From the NCBI RefSeq assembly GCF_900007165.1, contig NZ_CYGY02000038.1, positions 1 through 64,000 on the forward strand: 64,000 nucleotides of DNA, read 5' to 3'. The notes beneath the pieces were generated by a model. That model did not search any database and had not been told where the DNA came from. It saw only the letters and a list, made by a program, of their open reading frames with translations. A program made the translations under genes and the position numbers. Shown piece after piece: positions 44,753 to 53,234 of this stretch (positions are counted from its first letter, which is position 1; the number at the start of each line of letters is the position of its first letter). The stretch comes from Paraburkholderia piptadeniae (GTDB taxonomy: Bacteria > Pseudomonadota > Gammaproteobacteria > Burkholderiales > Burkholderiaceae).

Positions 44753-46225
44753 ATGTCATCCATCGCTGCCCGCCTCGAGCGGCTGCCCCTCTCGGGCTTT
44801 CACCGCAAGCTGCTCGTGATCGGCGGACTCGGCTACATGTTCGACGGACTCGATTCGTCGTCGCTGGCGTTTCTGCTGCCCGTGGTGAGCAAGCTGTGGC
44901 ACCTGTCGAGCGTGCAAATCGGGCTCGTCGCGAGCAGCACGTATATGGGGTACTTCTTCGGCGCGTTCCTGTCAGGGGTGCTCGCGGACATCATCGGCCG
45001 GCGCCGCATCATGATGTCCGCGCTTTCGATCTATTGCGTAGCGTCGTTCGCAAGCGGCATGGTCAACGACTGGCACGCGTTCTTTGCGCTTCGCATCCTG
45101 GCCGGCTTCGGCTCGGGCGCCGAAGCCGTCGTCATCGCGCCGTTCCTCGCCGAGTTCATTCCGCGGCGCTATCGCGGCATGTTCTGCGGCGCGCTCGTCG
45201 GGTTCATGTCGTTCGGCTATGTGACTTCGTCGATCCTTGGCTATACGGTGATCGGCAAATTCCCCGATGGATGGCGCTATATGGCCGTCATCACCTCGCT
45301 GCCGGTGGTCATGCTGCTGTGGTGGCGCAAGACGCTTCCGGAATCGCCGCGCTGGCTCGAAGCGCAGGGGCGTGTTCGCGAGGCGCTTTCCATCGTCGAG
45401 ACGGTCGAGGCGTGGTTTGCGAAGCAAGGCATCGCGCTGCCCGAGGCGTCGCTCAGCGAAACTCCGCTGGCTGTTCCAGCGAAGCCGCGCGGGGCATTGG
45501 GCAACGTTGCAGCAATCTGGTCGCGCAAGCTCGCGAGAACGACGGCGGTGAGCTGGCTGATGTGGTTCTCGGTCGCGTTCGCGTACTACTCGTTCTTTTC
45601 GTGGATTCCGAGCCTGCTCGTGAAGGAAGGGCTGACGATCACAAAGAGCTTCGGCTACTCGATTGCGATCTACGGCGCGCAGATTCCGGGGTATTTCACG
45701 GCTGCGTGGCTCAACGAAAAGATCGGCCGCAAGCGCGTGGTCGCGAGCTATATGCTGCTCGGCGGCGTTGCTGCGATTGCGCTCGCCTTCTCGCACACGG
45801 CGACGCAGATCATGATCGCGGGCATCTGCCTGTCGTTCTTCATGAACGGTGCGTTCGCGGGCGTCTATGCGTACACGCCGGAGATATTCCCGACGGCGGT
45901 GCGCACGACGGGGACGGGCAGTTCGTCTTCGTTCGGCCGCATCGGTTCGGTGAGCGCGCCGATTCTCGTCGGCTTCGTGTATCCCGCAGCGGGTTTTCTC
46001 GGCGTCTTCGGCATGACGACGGCGGTGCTTGTCGCGGGCGCATGTGTGGTGCTGGTGTTCGGCATCGAAACGCGCGGTCGCTCGCTCGAAGAGATCGAAA
46101 CGCAAGAACTCGGCGCGCGCGCCGCGCCTTCGCCGCTTCCATCGCGCGATGGGGCGTGCGTTGCGGAATCGGAACAGCAGGCGGCTTCCCGCGGACGTGC
46201 CGGCGCGGCCGCCAAACAGTTTTGA
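44753..46225 (+). CDS. MFS transporter, metabolite:H+ symporter type
   Basis: 490 residues, 12 transmembrane helices. YMFDGLDSSSLAFLLPVV in helix 1 and SGVLADIIGRRRIMM (motif A) are typical of sugar/aromatic acid symporters; TLPESPRWLEAQGR is the central-loop motif. It presumably imports the substrate handled by the gamma-glutamyl enzymes. It follows the GGT gene by 37 bases and precedes the GAF gene by 18. Confidence 0.85.
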   Translation: MSSIAARLERLPLSGFHRKLLVIGGLGYMFDGLDSSSLAFLLPVVSKLWHLSSVQIGLVASSTYMGYFFGAFLSGVLADIIGRRRIMMSALSIYCVASFASGMVNDWHAFFALRILAGFGSGAEAVVIAPFLAEFIPRRYRGMFCGALVGFMSFGYVTSSILGYTVIGKFPDGWRYMAVITSLPVVMLLWWRKTLPESPRWLEAQGRVREALSIVETVEAWFAKQGIALPEASLSETPLAVPAKPRGALGNVAAIWSRKLARTTAVSWLMWFSVAFAYYSFFSWIPSLLVKEGLTITKSFGYSIAIYGAQIPGYFTAAWLNEKIGRKRVVASYMLLGGVAAIALAFSHTATQIMIAGICLSFFMNGAFAGVYAYTPEIFPTAVRTTGTGSSSSFGRIGSVSAPILVGFVYPAAGFLGVFGMTTAVLVAGACVVLVFGIETRGRSLEEIETQELGARAAPSPLPSRDGACVAESEQQAASRGRAGAAAKQF

Positions 46226-46243
46226 TCACGCGAATGCACAGGG

Positions 46244-46795
46244 ATGAACCGCATCATGCAGCATGACTCCACGCAGCACCACGCGCTCTCGATCGCCGAT
46301 GTTTCGCTCCTTGCGCACGCAATCCGTCAGACCGACCAGCCGAAGGCCATCTTCGAGGCGGTCGAGCAGGTTGCGCAGAATGCGATTGGCTTCAGGCTTT
46401 TCACGATCATGTGCTTCGATGCCGAGCGATTCGAGGTCGAGCGGCTGCACTCCAACATGCTCGACGTGTATCCGCTGAGCGGCCGCAAGAAGAAACACGG
46501 CAGCGTGTGGGGCGAGCACACGCTGCGTGACCTGAAGCCCTTTCGCGCGACGACGCCCGATGGCATCCGCGTCGCATTCGACGATCACATGGTGATGACG
46601 GGCATGGGGCTCGGATCGATCCTCAACATACCGGTGGCGTACAACGGCCGATGCGTCGGCACGATGAACATGACGCACGTCGCAGGCTGGTACACGCAGG
46701 CGCATGAAGAGATTGGCCTGCTGCTTGCAGCGTTCATCGCGGCGCCGCTTGCGTTGCATCAGGCGGCGAGCGTGAGCACGAGTGGGGTGTCGTGA
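46244..46795 (+). CDS. GAF domain protein
   Basis: 183 residues consisting almost only of one GAF domain (residues about 30-175: IGFRLFTIMCFDAERFEVER, then LGSILNIPVAYNGRCVGTMN). GAF domains bind small ligands; stand-alone ones include sensors and a few enzymes. It has no output domain and no catalytic motif. Co-transcribed with GGT and MFS genes, it might sense or bind the pathway substrate. Confidence 0.75.
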   Translation: MNRIMQHDSTQHHALSIADVSLLAHAIRQTDQPKAIFEAVEQVAQNAIGFRLFTIMCFDAERFEVERLHSNMLDVYPLSGRKKKHGSVWGEHTLRDLKPFRATTPDGIRVAFDDHMVMTGMGLGSILNIPVAYNGRCVGTMNMTHVAGWYTQAHEEIGLLLAAFIAAPLALHQAASVSTSGVS

Positions 46796-46910
46796 AAGGT
46801 CGAAAGTCTGCTGAACGTCCAGGCCTGACTACCGTCGCAACGGAAATTGGTCGTCAGGCAAAACGACACGACGCGCAACGGCTGCACCCGGCGATGGACG
46901 GTCGCGCCGC

Positions 46911-47642
46911 TTACAGAACAGCCTCGGCGACAAGCTGCAATGCCGGGGCGAGCTTCATATACACCTCGGGACGCTCGAGCGCGTAAGTCAGATTCCTTTG
47001 CGCGATCTGTACGTGTTCGGTTGCAAGTGCCTGCGCGCGCGTGCCTTCGCCGTGCTCCATCGCCTGCACGAGGCTGTGATGCTGCTGATGGGCCATGAAG
47101 AGCCATTGACGCCCTTCTTCGATGGCGGACTGCATCGGCAGCATCGCGCTGGCAGCGGCGAACGGCAGGCGATTGTTCATTTCGATGGCGCGAATCAGCG
47201 CCGCGTTGCCAGAGCCCTCGACGATCAGCTTGTGGAAACGGTTGTTCATGTCCGTATACGCGGCGTAGTCGTCGAGATCGAGTTCTGATTTTGCGAGCAG
47301 CCGGTCGCCTGCGCGCAGGCATTCGCTCAGCGCGTTGGACAGTTGTCGCGGCACGCCATGTTCTGCAACCAGACGCGCAGCCATCCCTTCGAGGTGTCCG
47401 CGCACTGCGATCGCATCGGAGATTTCCGCGGACGTGATGCGCCGCATAACGTAGCCGCCTGCCGGAGACGGCTCGACGAGCCCTTCTTGTTCGAGCGTCG
47501 TGAGTGCCAGCCGAACCGGCGTGCGCGATGCCTTGAGCCGCTCGGCGAGCGCCACCTCGCCCAGGCGTTCGCCTGGCGCAAATTCGCCCTTCAGTATCAG
47601 GTCGCGCAAGTACACCAACACGCGTTCTTGCTGGGATTCCAT
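46911..47642 (-). CDS. GntR family regulator, FadR (FCD) subfamily
   Basis: 243 residues: winged helix at residues 8-75 (LGEVALAERLKASRTPVRLA), then an FCD domain with YTDMNNRFHKLIVEGSGN carrying metal ligands. Strong GGAGAA ribosome site. It is divergent from the Rieske oxygenase operon; three copies of a TTGCATACA-type site occupy the intergenic region, so it most likely controls that operon. Confidence 0.87.
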   Translation of the reverse strand: MESQQERVLVYLRDLILKGEFAPGERLGEVALAERLKASRTPVRLALTTLEQEGLVEPSPAGGYVMRRITSAEISDAIAVRGHLEGMAARLVAEHGVPRQLSNALSECLRAGDRLLAKSELDLDDYAAYTDMNNRFHKLIVEGSGNAALIRAIEMNNRLPFAAASAMLPMQSAIEEGRQWLFMAHQQHHSLVQAMEHGEGTRAQALATEHVQIAQRNLTYALERPEVYMKLAPALQLVAEAVL

Positions 47643-47758
47643 TTCTTTTCTCCAGTGGCGGCCGGGCCGATGCGGGACGCCCTATGTGTCGCTGATTGTA
47701 GATCAAGCGAGCTGGTGTCATGCGTTGGCTTTTGCAAAATTTCGCTCGTATGTTTTTC

Positions 47759-47770
47759 ATTGTATGCAAT
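47759..47770. promoter_or_regulatory. GntR operator-like site A
   Basis: ATTGTATGCAAT, symmetric ATTG/CAAT ends; its complement contains TTGCATACAA, the same core as sites B and C but inverted. Confidence 0.55.
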
Positions 47771-47914
47771 ACACGCAGCAAGTGGTCAGTTTCTCCAAAA
47801 TCTCTCGGTCTAGGGAAAATCCTGGTAAATGAAAAAATATATATATAAATCAATCACATAGATTGTCATATTTTGTGGTTTTGTGAGCCTTTCGGCAAGT
47901 CGCAGACGCTTCTG

Positions 47915-47925
47915 ATTGCATACAT
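47915..47925. promoter_or_regulatory. GntR operator-like site B
   Basis: ATTGCATACAT, core TTGCATACA in plus orientation. Confidence 0.55.
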
Positions 47926-47978
47926 AGGTTGAATATTTGAATTCGTGAGCCTATTCTTCGTGCTCATCAGCAGCCGGT

Positions 47979-47990
47979 TTGCATACATAG
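47979..47990. promoter_or_regulatory. GntR operator-like site C
   Basis: TTGCATACATAG, 62 bases (about six helical turns) after site B and 38 before the oxygenase start. Confidence 0.55.
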
Positions 47991-48027
47991 CACCGGTTGA
48001 TGCATTCAACACAACCGGAGACAAGCC

Positions 48028-49344
48028 ATGATGAGTTCCCAGCAAAACGAGACGATCACGCGCGTCGGCCAGGGCACGCCAGCCGGCCGGTTGCTGCGCA
48101 ATTACTGGCAGCCCGTTGCGCTGGTCGAGGAATTGCCCGCCACGCGTCCCGTAAAAGCCGTGCGGCTGATGGGGCAAGACTTCGTCGTGTTCAAGGACGA
48201 ACAGGGCCGCTACGGCATGCTGGATCGCGACTGCCCGCACCGTGGCGCCGACCTCGCGGCAGGACGGCTCGAAGCGGGCGGTCTGCGCTGCGCATTCCAC
48301 GGCTGGCTCTTCGATGTCAACGGAGCCTGCCTGTCGACGCCCGGTGAGCCCGTCGGCAGCACGCTGTGCAAGAAGGTCCGTCAGAGCGCATACCCAGTGG
48401 TGGAGCGCAGCGGCATCCTGTTCGCCTATATCGGCAACGGCGAGCCGCCCGCCTTCCCGAATTTCGACTGCTTCGCCGCACCGGGCGAATACACGTTCGC
48501 GTTCAAGGGCCTGTTCGAATGCAACTGGCTGCAGGCGCTCGAAGTCGGTATCGATCCCGCGCACGCGTCGTTTCTGCATCGCTTCTTTGAGGACGAGGAC
48601 GTGAGCGAAAGCTATGGCAAGCAGTTTCGCGGCGCGTCGGCGGACTCGGATATGCCGATCACGAAGGTGCTGCGCGAATACGAGTCGCCGGAAATTCTCG
48701 TGAGTCCCGCAGACTACGGATTGCGCCTCATCGCGAAGCGCCCGCTCGACGACACGCAGACGCACGTGCGTGTGACCAATGTCGTATTCCCGCAGGCCTT
48801 CGTGATTCCGATGAGCTCCGAGATGACGATCACGCAGTGGCACGTGCCCGTTGACGACGAGAACTGCTACTGGTACGCGATTTTTACGAGCTTCGGCGCG
48901 CCGACCAACAAGGAGCAGATGCGCGCGCAACGTCTGGAACTGTACGAGCTGCCGGACTACACATCACGAAAGAACAAGCGCAACCACTACGGCTTCGATT
49001 TGAACGAGCAGTTGACCCAGACCTACACGGGAATGGGCTTCGACATCAACGTGCACGACCAGTGGGCGGTCGAGTCGCAAGGCCCGATCCAGGACCGCAC
49101 GCGCGAGCATCTGGGCACGACAGATAAGGGGATCATCGCGTACCGCCGTCTGTTGGTGGACGCAATCGAGAAGACGCAAGCGGGCGAGAAGACGCTGATG
49201 ATGCTCGACGAACAGGAGGCCGCGCACCTGACGGGACCCGCGTCGATCGACGGCATCGGACCGGCGCAAGGCTGGGACGAGTACTGGAAGGAATCCGACC
49301 TGAAGCGCCGCAACGCTGCCCGTTGGCCCGCGCCCAAGGCTTGA
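48028..49344 (+). CDS. Rieske non-heme iron oxygenase, alpha subunit (phthalate-dioxygenase type)
   Basis: 438 residues. The Rieske [2Fe-2S] ligands are Cys69/His71 (CPHRGADL) and Cys88/His91 (CAFHGWLF). The mononuclear iron site is in ECNWLQALEVGIDPAHASFL, with D176 as the electron bridge and H179 and H184 as ligands. The opening VGQGTPAGRLLRNYWQPVAL is typical of the phthalate 4,5-dioxygenase group, which work as alpha-only oligomers; accordingly no beta-subunit gene is present. It hydroxylates or demethylates an aromatic or N-containing substrate. First gene of the operon with GS-like, ferredoxin, reductase and GATase genes. Confidence 0.88.
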   Translation: MMSSQQNETITRVGQGTPAGRLLRNYWQPVALVEELPATRPVKAVRLMGQDFVVFKDEQGRYGMLDRDCPHRGADLAAGRLEAGGLRCAFHGWLFDVNGACLSTPGEPVGSTLCKKVRQSAYPVVERSGILFAYIGNGEPPAFPNFDCFAAPGEYTFAFKGLFECNWLQALEVGIDPAHASFLHRFFEDEDVSESYGKQFRGASADSDMPITKVLREYESPEILVSPADYGLRLIAKRPLDDTQTHVRVTNVVFPQAFVIPMSSEMTITQWHVPVDDENCYWYAIFTSFGAPTNKEQMRAQRLELYELPDYTSRKNKRNHYGFDLNEQLTQTYTGMGFDINVHDQWAVESQGPIQDRTREHLGTTDKGIIAYRRLLVDAIEKTQAGEKTLMMLDEQEAAHLTGPASIDGIGPAQGWDEYWKESDLKRRNAARWPAPKA

Positions 49345-49403
49345 ATCCGCATCCCGCAAACCAGAATGGAGCGCGCGGGCGTCAGAGCGCCGCGCGGATC
49401 GAC

Positions 49404-50840
49404 ATGTCCTTTGTAGAAACCCATGGCTTGTGGACGGACGACCAGCACGCTGCCTACGCCGAGCTGCTGGAACGCCTCAAGAAGCGCGACGTTCAGGTCG
49501 TTCGTTTTTCGTTTCCCGATCAGCATGGACTGCTGCGCGGCAAGACGCTCGTCGTCGATGAAGCAATCAAGGCGTTGAAGTGCGGCGTAACGCTCACTAC
49601 CACGCTGCTTGCCAAAGATACGTCGCATCGCACCGTATTTCCTGTGTACACGATGGGCGGCGGCTTCGACATGCCCGAAATGCAAGGGGCCTGCGACACC
49701 ATGATGATCGCGGACCCCGAAACCTTCCGCGTATTGCCGTGGGCGCCGCATACCGGCTGGGTACTGTGCGATGTCTATTTCAACAATGGCAGGCCGGTGC
49801 CGTTCGGCACGCGGCATCTGTTTCGACGCGCGCTGGAGCAACTCGGCAATCATGGCTTCGAGTTCTGCTCCGGACTCGAAGTCGAGTTCCATGTCTTCAA
49901 GGTCGCTAGTCCGAACATGAAGCCCGAGCACGCGGGACAACCGGGCGTGCCGCCCGACATCGAACTGCTGTCGCACGGCTATCAGTATCTGACGGAGCTG
50001 CGCTACGACGCCGTCGATGAAGTGATGGAGATGCTGCGGCGTGGCATCGAAGGGCTCGGGTTGCCTGTGCGGTCGCTCGAAGTCGAATATGGGCCGAGCC
50101 AGTTCGAGTTTACGTTCGCGCCGACGAAGGGCGTTCGAAGCGCCGACGACATGATTCTGTTCCGCAGCGCCGTCAAGCAGATCTGTCAGCGCAACGGCTA
50201 TCACGCGACTTTCATGTGTCGTCCGCGGATTCCGAATGTGGTGTCGAGCGGATGGCATCTGCATCAATCGCTCGTGCGCGTGGCCGATGGAAAGAATGCG
50301 TTCATGCCCGCCGACGACACCGCGCCGCTTTCGGCAAGCGGCCAGCACTATCTCGCAGGCCTGCTTGCTCACGCGCAGGGCGCGACTGCTCTGTCGACGC
50401 CGACCATCAACGGCTACCGGCGCTATCGGCCGTACTCGAACGCGCCGGACCGCGCGAACTGGGGACGCGACAACCGCGGCGTGATGCTGCGCGTGCTGGG
50501 TGGCGCGAACGATCCCGCGACGCGCATCGAGAACCGCATCGGCGAACCGACGGCAAATCCGTATCTGTACTTCGGCTCGCAGGTGCTATCGGGACTCGAC
50601 GGGTTGCGGCGCAAGCTCGCGCTACCTCCATCGGCCGACACGCCGTACGAAACGCAAGCCGATGCGCTGCCTCGCACGCTGGGCGACGCAATCGCCGCGC
50701 TGCGCACCGACGAATGTCTGCGCGAAGGCTTCGGCAGCGCGTTTATCGACTACTTCTGCAAGCTCAAGGAAGCGGAGATCGACCGCTTCAACCTGGAAGT
50801 CACCGAGTGGGAACACCGGGAGTATTTCGAAACGTTCTGA
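49404..50840 (+). CDS. Glutamine synthetase-like gamma-glutamyl-amine ligase
   Basis: 478 residues of the GS superfamily, type III-like GlnA4/PuuA group. EFCSGLEVEFHVFKV and LEVEYGPSQFEFTF carry the metal-binding glutamates, SSGWHLHQSLV the catalytic His loop, and NRIGEPTANPYLYF the C-terminal substrate region. The absence of the usual ammonia-GS regulatory tail and the catabolic context point to ATP-dependent coupling of glutamate to an amine, as done by TdnQ/AtdA1 (aniline), IpuC or PuuA. ATG 49404 is chosen as the natural N-terminus, 59 bases after the oxygenase. Confidence 0.82.
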   Translation: MSFVETHGLWTDDQHAAYAELLERLKKRDVQVVRFSFPDQHGLLRGKTLVVDEAIKALKCGVTLTTTLLAKDTSHRTVFPVYTMGGGFDMPEMQGACDTMMIADPETFRVLPWAPHTGWVLCDVYFNNGRPVPFGTRHLFRRALEQLGNHGFEFCSGLEVEFHVFKVASPNMKPEHAGQPGVPPDIELLSHGYQYLTELRYDAVDEVMEMLRRGIEGLGLPVRSLEVEYGPSQFEFTFAPTKGVRSADDMILFRSAVKQICQRNGYHATFMCRPRIPNVVSSGWHLHQSLVRVADGKNAFMPADDTAPLSASGQHYLAGLLAHAQGATALSTPTINGYRRYRPYSNAPDRANWGRDNRGVMLRVLGGANDPATRIENRIGEPTANPYLYFGSQVLSGLDGLRRKLALPPSADTPYETQADALPRTLGDAIAALRTDECLREGFGSAFIDYFCKLKEAEIDRFNLEVTEWEHREYFETF

Positions 50841-50867
50841 TGGTGTTTCCATCGAAGGAGAGAAGTC

Positions 50868-51191
50868 ATGCCTATCGTCACCTACATTCTGCGCGACGGT
50901 GACCGCAGAGAAATCGATGTACCCGCCGGCACCAGCGTGATGGAAGCCGCGATACACAACAACGTCCGTGGCATCGACGCCGAGTGCGGCGGCTGCCTGT
51001 CGTGCGCGACGTGCCATGTCTATGTCGATGCGTCGTCCACTGCGGAGATTCCATCGGCCGACGACTCCGAGCTGGAATTGCTCGATGGCGTGGCCGCCGA
51101 ACGTCGTCCGGAGAGCCGGCTGAGTTGCCAGCTTGTCGTCATGCCCGCGATGCACGGTCTCGTCGTGCAGATTCCGCCGAAGCAGGGCTGA
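50868..51191 (+). CDS. [2Fe-2S] ferredoxin, putidaredoxin type
   Basis: 107 residues. The cluster ligands are in ECGGCLSCATCHVYV and a fourth Cys in SRLSCQLVV, the adrenodoxin/putidaredoxin spacing C-x5-C-x2-C-xn-C. It shuttles single electrons from the FAD reductase encoded next to the Rieske oxygenase. GGAGAGAAG precedes the ATG. Confidence 0.9.
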   Translation: MPIVTYILRDGDRREIDVPAGTSVMEAAIHNNVRGIDAECGGCLSCATCHVYVDASSTAEIPSADDSELELLDGVAAERRPESRLSCQLVVMPAMHGLVVQIPPKQG

Positions 51192-51195
51192 CATC

Positions 51196-52452
51196 ATGAA
51201 ACGTACGCTGGTGATCGTCGGCGCGTCGTATGCGGGCGTGCAACTCGCGGCGTCCGCGCGGGAACTCGGATTCGACGGCGATATCGTGCTGCTCGGCGAT
51301 GAGCCCGACGCGCCGTATCAACGTCCGCCGCTGTCGAAGGGCTTTCTCACGGGCAGCTTTGCGGAGGAGCGCCTGCCGCTGCGTTCGCAGGCGTTCTTCG
51401 AAGAAGAGCACATTCAATGGAGGCCGTCGACGCGCGCGACCCGTATCGATCGCGAGAGAAAAGCAGTCGAACTCCGCGACGGCACGCGCATCGCGTACGA
51501 CCATCTCGCGCTGGCGACGGGCGCGCGCGTGCGCAAGCTCGATTGCCCGGGCGCGTCGCACGATGCCGTTCACTATCTTCGCGATCTGCGCGATGCAAGG
51601 CGGCTCGCCGGGTTCGCGCGTACGGCGCGGCGTGCCGTCGTGATCGGCGGCGGCTACATCGGGCTCGAGGCGGCGGCGTCGTTGCGTCAAAGAGGGCTGG
51701 ACGTGACTGTTGTCGAGACGGAGCCGCGTCTGCTCGCGCGTGTCGCGTCGCCGTGGATGTCCGCCTTCATGCAGCGCGCGCACACCGCGCATGGCGTCTC
51801 GTTCGTATTCGGACGCAAGGTGGTGAAGCTGCACGACACCTACGATGTAGTGTCCGTCGAACTCGACGATGGAACGCGTCTGCTTTGCGATTTCGTTGTC
51901 GTGGGCATCGGCGTGATTCCTAACACGGAGCTCGCGGCGGAATGCGGACTGAAGGTCGCGGGCGGCATCGTCGTGGATGCGTATGCGCGCACCAGCGACC
52001 CGGCGATCGTGGCTGCAGGCGATTGCGTGTCGTTCGTGCCTCACTGGGCCCCTGCCGGTTCGCCGGCGTGCCGCATCGAATCGGTGCAGAACGCAAACGA
52101 TATGGCCAGAACGGCGGCCGCTTGCGTCGTCGGGCGCGCCGAGCCGTATCGCGCTCTGCCGTGGTTCTGGTCGGATCAATACGATCTGAAGCTGCAAATG
52201 GCGGGCGTGAACGCAGGCTTCACGGACTTCGCCGTGCGCGGCTCTGTTGAAGACAACAGGTTCTCGTTGTTTTACTTTCGCGGCGAAGCGCTCATCGCAG
52301 TCGATAGCATCAACCGGCCGCAGGATCACATGCTGGCTCGCAAGCTGCTCGCAAACGGCGCACCGATTTCGCCAGCGCAGGCCGGCGATCCGCAATTCGA
52401 TCTGAAGACGCTCGCAAGCGACGAACAACGCGTCGCGCAAGGAGCGGCATGA
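51196..52452 (+). CDS. FAD-dependent ferredoxin reductase
   Basis: 418 residues of the putidaredoxin/rhodocoxin reductase family. The FAD motif VIVGASYAGVQLAASARELG is at the N-terminus, the NAD motif VVIGGGYIGLEAAASLRQRG is near residue 150, and the FAD-ribityl segment VVAAGDCVSFV-type (AIVAAGDCVSFVP) near residue 275. It passes electrons from NADH to the ferredoxin. It overlaps nothing upstream (4-base gap) but shares ATGA with the next gene. Confidence 0.9.
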   Translation: MKRTLVIVGASYAGVQLAASARELGFDGDIVLLGDEPDAPYQRPPLSKGFLTGSFAEERLPLRSQAFFEEEHIQWRPSTRATRIDRERKAVELRDGTRIAYDHLALATGARVRKLDCPGASHDAVHYLRDLRDARRLAGFARTARRAVVIGGGYIGLEAAASLRQRGLDVTVVETEPRLLARVASPWMSAFMQRAHTAHGVSFVFGRKVVKLHDTYDVVSVELDDGTRLLCDFVVVGIGVIPNTELAAECGLKVAGGIVVDAYARTSDPAIVAAGDCVSFVPHWAPAGSPACRIESVQNANDMARTAAACVVGRAEPYRALPWFWSDQYDLKLQMAGVNAGFTDFAVRGSVEDNRFSLFYFRGEALIAVDSINRPQDHMLARKLLANGAPISPAQAGDPQFDLKTLASDEQRVAQGAA

Positions 52453-53231
52453 TGCACGACGCCAATCGGAACCGGCCGCTGGTGGGCGTCGTGTGCGACC
52501 GCTTTTTCATCGGCGAGCACGATCTGCATAGCGCGAAGCACAGCTATGTCCGCGCGTTGATGGCAGGCTCGCGCGTGAGCCCCGTTCTGATTCCCGCCTC
52601 TCAAGACATCGATTCGATCGAAGGGTATCTGGACGGCGTGAGCGGTTTGCTGTTTCCGGGCGGCGCATCGAACGTGGAGGCGCGACGCTACGGCGGACCT
52701 GTCGACGCCGACATGCTCGTCGATCCGGACCGCGATCACGTTGCGCTCGAACTGATGCGTGGCGCAGCCGCGCGCGGCATGCCTTTTCTCGCGATATGCA
52801 GGGGCTTCCAGGAAATGAACGTGGCCTTTGGCGGCACGTTGCACGCCGACATCCATGCGTCGGGGCACTCGGCAGATCATCTCGAAGACCTCGATGAAGA
52901 CCTGCACATTCGCTATCGATACCGGCACGACGTCGAGCTCGTTGCGATGGGTGCATTGTCCGCGCTCGCGGGAGGGCAACGCGTGCGCGTGAATTCGCTG
53001 CATCGGCAGGGCGTGGCGGCGCTCGCGCCTTCGCTGACTGTCGAGGCGCGCGCCCCTGACGGGCTGATCGAGGCGTATCGCCTGAACGGCCACGACTTCG
53101 CGCTGGGTGTGCAGTGGCATCCGGAAGCGATGATGGAAAGCGATGCGCTATCACGCGCGCTCTTCGAAGCATTCGGCGCAAGCTGCCGCCTTTACGCCGC
53201 GCTACATGCAGCCGCTCATCACGAGAGTTAG
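52449..53231 (+). CDS. Class I GATase / gamma-glutamyl hydrolase (peptidase C26, PuuD-like)
   Basis: 260 residues. LAICRGFQEMNVAFGG holds the nucleophilic Cys, and GVQWHPEAMM gives the His and Glu of the triad. This PuuD/TdnT-like group hydrolyses gamma-glutamyl amides. In the operon it could release the product after oxygenation, or prevent build-up of glutamylated intermediate as proposed for AtdA2-type proteins. It overlaps the reductase stop by four bases. Confidence 0.85.
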   Translation: MMHDANRNRPLVGVVCDRFFIGEHDLHSAKHSYVRALMAGSRVSPVLIPASQDIDSIEGYLDGVSGLLFPGGASNVEARRYGGPVDADMLVDPDRDHVALELMRGAAARGMPFLAICRGFQEMNVAFGGTLHADIHASGHSADHLEDLDEDLHIRYRYRHDVELVAMGALSALAGGQRVRVNSLHRQGVAALAPSLTVEARAPDGLIEAYRLNGHDFALGVQWHPEAMMESDALSRALFEAFGASCRLYAALHAAAHHES

Positions 53232-53234
53232 ATC

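Larger units (their letters stand above)
47643..48027. promoter_or_regulatory. AT-rich divergent control region, gntR/Rieske operon
   Basis: 385 bases, markedly AT-rich around 47820-47875 (alternating AT run), with three operator-like sites listed separately. No gene. Confidence 0.6.

Noticed and set aside
44896..46266. Two long frames overlapping the MFS gene on both strands
   Set aside because: Shadows of the GC-rich transporter gene: dominated by Arg, Asp and His with no membrane helices.
51139..52440. 433-codon minus-strand frame opposite the ferredoxin reductase
   Set aside because: Antisense shadow; the plus strand has both dinucleotide-binding motifs intact.
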